The translations under genes were made by a program, and so were the position numbers. A stretch of 20,964 nucleotides of DNA, from the NCBI GenBank assembly GCA_019419895.1, contig JAHZIE010000047.1, positions 1 through 20,964 on the forward strand, given 5' to 3'. The notes beneath the pieces are model-generated. The model had not been told where the DNA came from. It did no database searches and saw only the letters and a program-made list of their open reading frames with translations. Positions 14,959 to 20,964 of this stretch are shown piece by piece. Positions within the stretch are counted from its first letter, which is position 1; each line of letters opens with the position of its first letter. Origin of the DNA: Clostridiales bacterium. Its GTDB lineage: Bacteria > Bacillota > Clostridia > Oscillospirales > Acutalibacteraceae.

Positions 14959-16197
14959 ATGATGAAAGTTGCTGTTATGGGGCACGGCGTCGTGGTATCC
15001 GGGTTTGTAGATCTTCTCTGCCAAAACAAGGATCATATCGCCCAAAAGACGGGCGAAGATATTGAAATCAAGTATATTCTTGACTTGAGGGAATTTCCTG
15101 GGCATCCGTTGGAAAGGCTCTTCACAAAGGACTTTCAGCAGATCGTAAATGATCCTGATGTTAAGGTTGTCGCCGAGGTCATGGGCGGCCTTCATCCTTC
15201 TTATGAATATGTCAAGGCATGCTTAGAAGCTGGAAAAAATGTTGTAACCTCCAATAAAGAATTGGTAGCCGCAAAGGGAGCTGAGCTTCTCGCAATTGCC
15301 CGAAGCTGTCATGTGAATTTTATGTTCGAGGCCAGTGTCGGCGGTGGAATTCCAATCATCCGGCCGATGAATCAATGTATGGCCGCCAACAAAATTGAAC
15401 GGATTGCCGGCATTCTTAACGGCACCACCAACTTCATCCTGACAAAAATGATCGAGGAGCAAATGTCCTTTGAGGATGCCCTGACTTTGGCGCAGAAGCT
15501 TGGCTACGCTGAGCGGAATCCTTCCGCCGATGTGGATGGGCATGACGCCTGTAGAAAAATCTGCATCTTAGCATCCCTCGCCTATGGCTCCCATATTTAT
15601 CCCGAGCAGGTTCATACAGAAGGCATTTCTCGCATTACATTGGAGGATGTCGCCTATGCGGAAAACTGGGGCGGCGTCATTAAGCTGGTTGGATTTGCGC
15701 AGCCTTCTTCCAATGGTAGGATTCAGATTATGGTTGCCCCCCTGTTTTTATCTCACAACAGCCAGCTTTCCCATGTAGATGATGTTTTCAATGCTATCGA
15801 GCTGGTGGGCGACGCTACGGGAGAAGTATTGTTTTATGGAAAAGGCGCTGGAAAAATGCCTACCGCCAGTGCTGTAGTCGCGGATATTATGGATTGCGCA
15901 GCCCATATTGACGAAACAAAATACCTTGGCTGGGAGGAAGCTGTAAAAAATAGTGTTCTGGATGACATGGACACTTCCTTCCGCATGTATTTCCGTCTTC
16001 GCGCTTCCTCCGGCAAAGAACTTGCCTACAGGATTCTTCCCGGCTGTGAGGAGCTTCATCGCAAAGGGCAACCGGAAAATGAAACCGCTGTTGTCAGCGC
16101 GAAGATGACAGTAAGGGAGCTGGAAGAGGCCGCTGTCCTTTTCAAAGAAAAAGGAGCCGAAATTCTTAATATGGTTAGAATTGGGGATTTTAATTAG
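14959..16197 (+). CDS. hom: Homoserine dehydrogenase
   Basis: Reduces aspartate semialdehyde to homoserine with NAD(P)H, the branch point to threonine and methionine. In 412 aa: an N-terminal Rossmann domain (VAVMGHGVVVSG, 4-15), TSNKEL (97-102), catalytic-domain motifs EASVGGGIPII (124-134) and GILNGTTNFIL (151-161), and DVDGHDACRK (191-200) holding the expected catalytic Lys200. A C-terminal portion (about 340-412) is where an ACT domain normally sits. The third glycine of the usual GxGxxG loop is Val13 here. Start: ATG 14959 with GGAG 10 nt upstream; ATG 14962 is an equal alternative. thrB follows after 41 bp. Confidence 0.94.
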   Translation: MMKVAVMGHGVVVSGFVDLLCQNKDHIAQKTGEDIEIKYILDLREFPGHPLERLFTKDFQQIVNDPDVKVVAEVMGGLHPSYEYVKACLEAGKNVVTSNKELVAAKGAELLAIARSCHVNFMFEASVGGGIPIIRPMNQCMAANKIERIAGILNGTTNFILTKMIEEQMSFEDALTLAQKLGYAERNPSADVDGHDACRKICILASLAYGSHIYPEQVHTEGISRITLEDVAYAENWGGVIKLVGFAQPSSNGRIQIMVAPLFLSHNSQLSHVDDVFNAIELVGDATGEVLFYGKGAGKMPTASAVVADIMDCAAHIDETKYLGWEEAVKNSVLDDMDTSFRMYFRLRASSGKELAYRILPGCEELHRKGQPENETAVVSAKMTVRELEEAAVLFKEKGAEILNMVRIGDFN

Positions 16198-16238
16198 TCT
16201 ATTTTTCAAAGAGGAATTGTTCAGGGAAGAGGGGTAAC

Positions 16239-17135
16239 ATGATTCGGGTAAAGGTACCTGCCACCAGTGCGAACCTTGGTGCGGGATTTGACTCTTTGGG
16301 CATTGCGCTGGGGCTGTATAACCAGGTCTGGATGGAAGAAGCGGATGGAATTTTTATTTCTTCCCGCGACGGCATGTCGGTTCCCACCGGGGATGATAAT
16401 TTAGTTTTCTGGGCCGCCAAACAGCTGTATCAGGAATGCGGCGCCCATTTCCCAGGCCTGCGGCTGGAACAGGAAAGCTGTATTCCCATGACCAGGGGGT
16501 TAGGGAGCAGTTCTGCCTGTATCGTTGCCGGGCTTCTGGGAGCCAACCGCCTGCTGGGAAGTCCATTTTCTCAGCATGAAATCGTAAATTTGGCAAATAA
16601 GATCGAAGGGCACCCGGATAATACCACTCCCGCGATCTTAGGCGGATTGGTTGCCTCCGCAGTCGAAAGCGGGCGGGTTTACAGCGTCAGCGTTCCCGTT
16701 TCGGATAAAATCAGGTTTGCCGTCCTCATTCCCCCTTTTGAACTGAAAACCGAGGTCGCACGCCGCGCTCTCCCCTCTGAAGTGTCGAGAGAAAACGCGG
16801 TATATAATCTTTCCCGTTCTGCCCTTATCACCGCTTCCCTCTTTTCCGGAAGCTTGGAAAATCTTCGTGTAGCCGTTCAGGATACGCTTCACCAGCCCTA
16901 CAGGGCGCATTTTATCCCCGGAATGGAGCAGGTTTTCCGTATTACATATGAGCTTGGCTCCTATGGCACTTATATCAGTGGCGCAGGTCCGTCCATTATT
17001 GCAATTATTGGGAAGAATACGGCAGCCGATTTTGAAAGCCACGCACTTCCCCGTTTGGAAGAAAAAGGGATCGAAGGATGGACGGTAGCTATTTTGGAAA
17101 ATGATCGTTCCGGCGCCGCTGTCTATATTGATTGA
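16239..17135 (+). CDS. thrB: Homoserine kinase
   Basis: Phosphorylates homoserine to O-phosphohomoserine, the substrate of threonine synthase. This 298-aa GHMP-family kinase begins with VKVPATSANLGAGFDSLG (4-21). It has the glycine/serine-rich ATP loop PMTRGLGSSSA (83-93), KIEGHPDN (121-128), and the late motif TYISGAGPSIIAI near residue 250. AAGAGGGG lies about 5 nt before the ATG. It is placed between hom and lysC in the same direction. Threonine synthase (thrC) is not in the window, so the pathway is completed elsewhere. Confidence 0.95.
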   Translation: MIRVKVPATSANLGAGFDSLGIALGLYNQVWMEEADGIFISSRDGMSVPTGDDNLVFWAAKQLYQECGAHFPGLRLEQESCIPMTRGLGSSSACIVAGLLGANRLLGSPFSQHEIVNLANKIEGHPDNTTPAILGGLVASAVESGRVYSVSVPVSDKIRFAVLIPPFELKTEVARRALPSEVSRENAVYNLSRSALITASLFSGSLENLRVAVQDTLHQPYRAHFIPGMEQVFRITYELGSYGTYISGAGPSIIAIIGKNTAADFESHALPRLEEKGIEGWTVAILENDRSGAAVYID

Positions 17136-17156
17136 TTTGTTTTGGAGGTAAAAAAC

Positions 17157-18365
17157 ATGGGTCTGATTGTTCAAAAATTCGGCGGCAGCTCTGTGGCCAA
17201 CGCGGAGCGTGTCTTTAATGTGGCAGACATCATAACCAGTACCTATAAGCAGGGAAATGATGTTATTGTTGTGGTCTCCGCCCAAGGAGATACCACGGAT
17301 GATCTAATTGAAAAGGCCAATGAAATCAATCCTGACGCATCAAAGAGGGAAATGGACATGCTTCTGACGGCGGGAGAACAAATATCCGTCGCCCTTTTAG
17401 CTATGGCCATTGAAAAGCTTGGATGCCCTGTTGTTTCTTTATTGGGCTGGCAGGCCGGATTTCGTACAAGCTCTTCCTATGGAACCGCCCGCATCAAGCG
17501 TGTGGAAACTGACCGCATGAAAAAAGAACTTGACAAGAAAAACATTATCATCGTTGCAGGTTTTCAGGGAATTAACAAATTTGACGACATGACGACTCTG
17601 GGCCGCGGCGGTTCTGACACCAGCGCTGTGGCGATCGCCGCGGTTATGCACGCTGATGCCTGTCAGATTTATACCGATGTTGAGGGAGTATTTACGGCAG
17701 ATCCAAGAAAGATCCCCAACGCAAAAAAACTGGATGTTATATCCTATGACGAAATGCTGGAACTGGCTACCCTTGGAGCCCAGGTTCTCAATAACCGTTC
17801 CGTGGAAATGGCGAAAAAATATAGTGTGGAATTAGAAGTACGTTCCAGCTTGAAGAGAGTGCCTGGAACCATTGTTAAGGAGGCAGCTAAAATGGAAAAA
17901 ATGTTAATCAGCGGGGTCGCTAAGGATACGAATGTTGCAAGAATTTCTCTGGTGGGTGTTCCGGACGAACCGGGAACGGCCTTCAAAATTTTCTCACTTC
18001 TCGCCTCAAAAAAAATCAATATTGATATCATTCTCCAGTCTGTCGGGCGCGACGGTACAAAGGATATTACCTTTACAGTCGCTTCCTCCAATTTAAAGGA
18101 CGCGCTAGCGGTACTGGATGACACATTAAAGGGATGGGGCGCCAAAATTGTCTATGATGAGGACGTGGCAAAGGTTTCTATTGTCGGTGCCGGTATGGAA
18201 ACTCACTCTGGAGCTGCCGCCCGCATGTTTGAAGCATTATACAGTGCTCAGATCAATATTCAGATGATTTCCACCAGTGAAATCAAGGTTTCCGTTCTTA
18301 TCAAGCGGGCAGATGCTGATCGTGCGGTTGCAGCCATCCATGACGCTTTTCTTCCCGAACTGTAA
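17157..18365 (+). CDS. lysC: Aspartate kinase (with likely internal beta-subunit start)
   Basis: Catalyses ATP-dependent phosphorylation of aspartate, the first step to lysine, threonine, methionine and diaminopimelate. In 402 aa: KFGGSS (7-12), GRGGSDTSA (149-157) and DVEGVFTADPR (174-184) of the kinase domain, followed by two ACT domains (about 258-402; VGVPDEPGTAF and VGAGMETHSGAAARMF). ATG 17157 was chosen because TTGGAGG ends 8 nt before it; the frame opens at TTG 17142, within that site. The length and two C-terminal ACT domains suit the monofunctional type that assembles with a beta subunit made from the same gene. It is the last gene before a strong terminator. Confidence 0.95.
   Translation: MGLIVQKFGGSSVANAERVFNVADIITSTYKQGNDVIVVVSAQGDTTDDLIEKANEINPDASKREMDMLLTAGEQISVALLAMAIEKLGCPVVSLLGWQAGFRTSSSYGTARIKRVETDRMKKELDKKNIIIVAGFQGINKFDDMTTLGRGGSDTSAVAIAAVMHADACQIYTDVEGVFTADPRKIPNAKKLDVISYDEMLELATLGAQVLNNRSVEMAKKYSVELEVRSSLKRVPGTIVKEAAKMEKMLISGVAKDTNVARISLVGVPDEPGTAFKIFSLLASKKINIDIILQSVGRDGTKDITFTVASSNLKDALAVLDDTLKGWGAKIVYDEDVAKVSIVGAGMETHSGAAARMFEALYSAQINIQMISTSEIKVSVLIKRADADRAVAAIHDAFLPEL
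17875..17894 (+). promoter_or_regulatory. Internal ribosome binding site and start codon for the LysC beta subunit
   Basis: Inside lysC, TTAAGGAGG (17875-17883) is followed after 8 nt by an in-frame ATG at 17892 (Met246). Initiation there would yield a 157-aa protein consisting of the two ACT domains. Aspartokinase II of Bacillus subtilis and the Corynebacterium enzyme are known to be alpha2-beta2, with beta made by such an internal start at about the same residue. Confidence 0.75.
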
Positions 18366-18384
18366 TAAAACTAAATCGTTATAG

Positions 18385-18423
18385 AATCCCTCCGGTTCAT
18401 ATTTGGAACCGGAGGGATTTTTT
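18385..18423 (+). terminator. Terminator after lysC
   Basis: A perfect 14-bp stem AATCCCTCCGGTTC (18385-18398) / GAACCGGAGGGATT (18406-18419), 7-nt loop, runs into TTTTTT (18418-18423). It lies 20 bp after the lysC stop and should end the operon. Confidence 0.93.
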
Positions 18424-18561
18424 GCCGCCATTAAATTCAATCAGAAACTGGGGATAGGTAGAAAACCCGGCCAATGATTTGACAAGAAACTTGAAAATCT
18501 GAATGTCTCCAAGTTTCCGGATAGAGAAATTGGCAGGATAAAACAGCAACCCATTTGATAA

Positions 18562-18705
18562 TTACAAATTCTTAGCAAACCATTCGTAGATGGAGGGCAT
18601 TTGACCGTCTAAATTATATTAGAATCCGCCGTTGGGGAAAATATGCACTACTGCCTCCGGTTCCTTCTCTTTCTGGTAAAGATGGGAAAAATAACGCCCG
18701 CTTTT
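18562..18705 (-). pseudogene. C-terminal remnant, possibly of an alpha/beta hydrolase
   Basis: On minus, one frame reads SGRYFSHLYQKEKEP, AVVHIFPNGGF, then TAA (plus 18619-18621), then continues in the same frame YNLDGQMPSIYEWFAKNL and a second TAA (18562-18564). The pattern of an exposed helix, VxHIFPxGG, then a final amphipathic helix resembles the C-terminal end of acetyl-esterase-type alpha/beta hydrolases, whose catalytic His normally follows GG; here it is Phe. Farther upstream the frame runs into the DUF2752 gene, where it is only a shadow, so the N-terminal part is missing. The family call is tentative. Confidence 0.4.
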
Positions 18706-19145
18706 CAATAAAAAGCAGCCTGATAAAAAGGCAAATTCCTTATTACCATAAAGGAAAGAATCAAGAAGGAAAAGGAAAGTCCCCATAAAATTCCTTTGGG
18801 CTTTTTTCTCTTCCGCCGCAAAATCTCGTTTTGCATAAAAATCCGCCACGATTGATAGAACAATCCCGCCAAAAAGAGGATGCAACAGACAGCCAGCAGA
18901 GGATGGAAATAAAAAGCACGGATAATATTCCCATGAAAAAAATTCTCCAGGCATCGTGTGGCGCCGCATCCTAGACAATGAAATCCAGAAAGCATCCGGA
19001 ACAGGCAGGGAATCCCTACTTCAGTAGGAGAAATAATTCCTAAATTCATTAAAAGGATCCCCATAGCCAAAAACAGCCATACAATCCCCAATGACACCTT
19101 GCTTCCTGTTGAGGTCTCTGCCATCCATCTCCATAACCGTTTCAT
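18705..19145 (-). CDS. DUF2752 family membrane protein
   Basis: A 146-aa protein with about three membrane segments (about 17-38, 78-99 and 117-136). The segment PCLFRMLSGFHCLGCGATR (46-64) contains the CxGCGxTR-type motif that defines DUF2752; the paired cysteines suggest redox or metal chemistry, but no function is known to me. The ATG overlaps the rarA stop as ATGA, giving a 4-bp overlap and probable translational coupling. A loop of basic residues (RRKRKKPK, 110-117) is probably cytoplasmic. Its end abuts the hydrolase-like remnant. Confidence 0.88.
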   Translation of the reverse strand: MKRLWRWMAETSTGSKVSLGIVWLFLAMGILLMNLGIISPTEVGIPCLFRMLSGFHCLGCGATRCLENFFHGNIIRAFYFHPLLAVCCILFLAGLFYQSWRIFMQNEILRRKRKKPKGILWGLSFSFLILSFMVIRNLPFYQAAFY

Positions 19146-20413
19146 TTTTTTCTCTTAATCTGCTCCCAATAGGCCTTTGCCGCCTGTTCGTTTTTATTAT
19201 CCCCATACTCATAATATATTGTATTCTTCAGTTCATCCGGCAGATATTGCTGTTCTATCCAATGTCCGGGATACAGGTGGGTATATTGATAAGTCAGCCC
19301 TCGGCCCATTTTTTCGGCGCCCTCATAATGGGCATCTTTCAAATAGGGAGGGATATCCCCCGTTTTTCCTTGCCGGATATCCGCAATCGCCTTATCCAGC
19401 GCCGCGTATGCCGTATTGGATTTTGGAGAATTGCACACTAGCACTACAGCATCCGCCAAAGGAATTCTTGCTTCAGGCATCCCTATTTGTAACGCGGCAT
19501 CAACAGCCGCCTTAACAATAGGAATAATTTGAGGATAAGCAAGCCCCACATCCTCACAGGCGCATACCATTAGTCTGCGGCAGGCGGAAAGCATATCCCC
19601 CCCTTCCAGCAGCCTTGCAAGGTAATGAAGGGCGGCGTTGGGATCTGAACCCCGCATTGATTTCTGGAAGGCGGAAAGAATATCATAATGGGCGTCCCCT
19701 TCCTTGTCATATTTCATCGCGCTCTTTTGAGCAAGCTGCTGTACATCCTCTTTTGTAACCAACAGCCTCCCCTCTTTGTCAATCTGAGCCGCAAGGACCG
19801 ATAATTCCACCGTATTCACCGCTTTGCGCACATCTCCGCCGCACGCCTCGGCAATCAAGGAAACTACGCCCTCCTCTCTCCGAAGAGAGAGCTTCTGCTC
19901 ATCCATTAAAAATTCAAAAGCCCGCTCAACCGCCGGCTCTATTTCCCGCGGGGAAATAGAATAAAATTCGAAGACAGTAGCCCTGCTTAAAATTGCCCCG
20001 TAAACATAGAAATAAGGGTTTTCCGTTGTAGACGCAATAAGGGTAATCTTACCGTTTTCCAAATATTCCAGCAAAATCTGCTGCTGTTTTTTATTAAAAT
20101 ACTGTATCTCGTCTAAATACAGCAGAACCCCCTTGGGAGCGGATAAAGTGTCAATTTCTTCCATAATCTGCTTCATATCAGAGGTAGAAGCTGTTGTGGC
20201 GTTTAACTTATGAAGCTTTTTATCGGTACACGCCGCAATCAGGACAGCCAGTGTGGTTTTTCCCACACCAGGAGGACCATAAAAAATCATGTTGGGGATA
20301 TTGCCCTCTTCGATAATTCGGCGCAGGATTCTTCCTTTCCCTAATAAATGCCGCTGTCCAACAATATCGTCAAGCTTTTGAGGTCGCAGCCGGTCTGCCA
20401 AAGGAGCAAGCAT
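19142..20413 (-). CDS. rarA: Replication-associated recombination protein A (RarA/MgsA)
   Basis: A AAA+ ATPase related to clamp loaders that acts at stalled replication forks and single-strand gaps. In 423 aa, the usual length: N-terminal PLADRLRPQKLDDIVGQRHLL (4-24), Walker A GPPGVGKT (46-53), Walker B LLYLDEIQ (97-104), sensor 1 STTEN (128-132), then the helical lid and tetramerisation region. MRGSDPNAALHYLARLLEGG and CACEDVGLAYP are characteristic of RarA rather than of RuvB or DnaX. AAAGGGG lies 9 nt before the ATG, and a sigma-A promoter lies about 40 nt upstream. The gene probably forms a two-gene operon with the DUF2752 gene. Confidence 0.95.
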   Translation of the reverse strand: MLAPLADRLRPQKLDDIVGQRHLLGKGRILRRIIEEGNIPNMIFYGPPGVGKTTLAVLIAACTDKKLHKLNATTASTSDMKQIMEEIDTLSAPKGVLLYLDEIQYFNKKQQQILLEYLENGKITLIASTTENPYFYVYGAILSRATVFEFYSISPREIEPAVERAFEFLMDEQKLSLRREEGVVSLIAEACGGDVRKAVNTVELSVLAAQIDKEGRLLVTKEDVQQLAQKSAMKYDKEGDAHYDILSAFQKSMRGSDPNAALHYLARLLEGGDMLSACRRLMVCACEDVGLAYPQIIPIVKAAVDAALQIGMPEARIPLADAVVLVCNSPKSNTAYAALDKAIADIRQGKTGDIPPYLKDAHYEGAEKMGRGLTYQYTHLYPGHWIEQQYLPDELKNTIYYEYGDNKNEQAAKAYWEQIKRKK

Positions 20414-20449
20414 CTCCTAATCCCCTTTCCTACTCGTAAAGATATTTTT

Positions 20450-20478
20450 ATTATACTTCAAAACCATAGAATCCTCAA
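20450..20478 (-). promoter_or_regulatory. Promoter of rarA
   Basis: On minus, TTGAGG (20478-20473) and an exact TATAAT (20455-20450) are separated by 17 bp, ending 36 bp upstream of the rarA start codon. Confidence 0.7.
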
Positions 20479-20915
20479 CTGGAAATCAAGGATCTCAAAC
20501 GGCGTTTTCTTTTATTCCTTTCCATGTTTTCTGTCAAAAATATCTTTCCTGAAAACTCCTGGTAAGGAGGTCATGAGACGTTTGCCTTTCTTCTATAGAA
20601 CATTCGTTATAACGATGACTGCATTCAGCTTCCAGCAGAAAATTTTCCCGATCTTTTGAAGCAAAATATTCAACCTCAGAAATATGAGATTCTTCTCATT
20701 GTTTTATTCTTCTTTTTCTGTAAAGCTTTTCCAAAAAGAAAGCCTTCGTCCTCCCTGCCGAAAAGGCAGGCAAAAATAAAACAAATCCGGAACCCACAAT
20801 CTTTTAAAAATTCATGCTTACTACCTGTTAGAATACCTCCCCTCCTTTGACTGATACTTTCTCCAATCCAGCCGGGGAGATACCTCAAAACAAAGGGAAT
20901 GTCCCGCCAAAATCA
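20479..20915. other. AT-rich intergenic region without a recognisable gene
   Basis: About 440 bp. No open frame looks like a protein. A 28-codon frame at 20573-20659 has AAGGAGG only 2 nt before its ATG, too close to be convincing. A small CCTGCC/GGCAGG hairpin lies near 20756-20772 with no T-run in either direction. Confidence 0.4.
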
Positions 20916-20959
20916 AAACCACTAGTAAACTAGTGGTTTGCACAGACCCCAGAGGGGTC
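20916..20959. repeat. Two adjacent palindromes at the window edge (possible mobile-element end)
   Basis: AAACCACTAG (20916-20925) pairs with CTAGTGGTTT (20930-20939) around a 4-nt loop. After TTGCACA-type spacing, GACCCC (20945-20950) pairs with GGGGTC (20954-20959) around AGA. Neither has a T-run typical of a terminator. Paired subterminal hairpins of this kind occur at the ends of IS200/IS605-family elements, but no transposase is visible, because the window stops 5 bp later. Confidence 0.4.
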
Positions 20960-20964
20960 AGAAC

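Noticed and set aside
18486..18517. 8-bp inverted repeat GAAACTTG/CAAGTTTC after the lysC terminator
   Set aside because: 16-nt loop, no T-run, and no adjacent gene or promoter to give it a role.
20573..20659. 28-codon frame after AAGGAGG, possible small protein or leader peptide
   Set aside because: Only 2 nt separate the AAGGAGG from the ATG, the sequence has no recognisable features, and nothing follows it on the same strand.
20756..20772. CCTGCC/GGCAGG hairpin as a terminator
   Set aside because: Short stem and no T-run following on either strand.

Overview
The window looks like chromosomal DNA of an anaerobic, low-to-moderate GC Gram-positive bacterium of the class Clostridia, probably Oscillospiraceae/Ruminococcaceae-like. 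The reasons are strong AAGGAGG-type ribosome binding sites, a lipoprotein PstS, a PhoP/PhoR-type two-component pair, a DUF4364-rnr gene pair, and a UPF0735-hom-thrB-lysC cluster. No plasmid, phage or CRISPR module is visible.

Layout. (1) 1-97: the 5' part of a tRNA-Pro(GGG) on the minus strand with its own consensus promoter. (2) 143-7213: a complete phosphate module, pstS-pstC-pstA-pstB-phoU-phoP-phoR, all on plus. It has TTTACA repeats and a -10 box in front of pstS, a hairpin with a T-run between pstS and pstC, a second hairpin between pstA and pstB, and a bidirectional terminator after phoR. (3) 7214-8250: a decayed stretch. It holds a frameshifted sugar O-acetyltransferase pseudogene (minus), about 350 bp of unassigned sequence, and a tRNA-Gly(GCC) cut off at the start of its T loop although its promoter is intact. 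(4) 8355-11113: DUF4364 gene plus rnr (RNase R), tightly coupled. (5) 11194-11508 (minus): a small membrane-anchored protein. (6) 11717-14089: a class A penicillin-binding protein with a serine-rich tail. (7) 14478-18365: an aspartate-family amino acid operon, UPF0735 ACT protein, hom, thrB and lysC, ended by a strong terminator; lysC carries an internal ribosome binding site and start for a separate regulatory subunit. (8) 18562-20413 (minus): rarA and a DUF2752 membrane gene sharing a 4-bp overlap, then a hydrolase-like C-terminal remnant. (9) 20480-20964: no gene; two adjacent hairpins lie at the window edge and may be the end of a mobile element.

How the parts work together. The phosphate block has sensor (PhoR), regulator (PhoP), modulator (PhoU) and high-affinity transporter (PstSCAB) in one run, so it could form a closed autoregulated circuit. 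The amino acid block takes aspartate to aspartyl phosphate (LysC) and aspartate semialdehyde to homoserine and O-phosphohomoserine (Hom, ThrB); asd and thrC are not in the window. Most of the window is ordinary core genome. The parts worth a second look are the truncated tRNA-Gly behind a consensus promoter, the internal lysC start, the decayed genes at 7219-7803 and 18562-18705, and the palindromes at the right edge.
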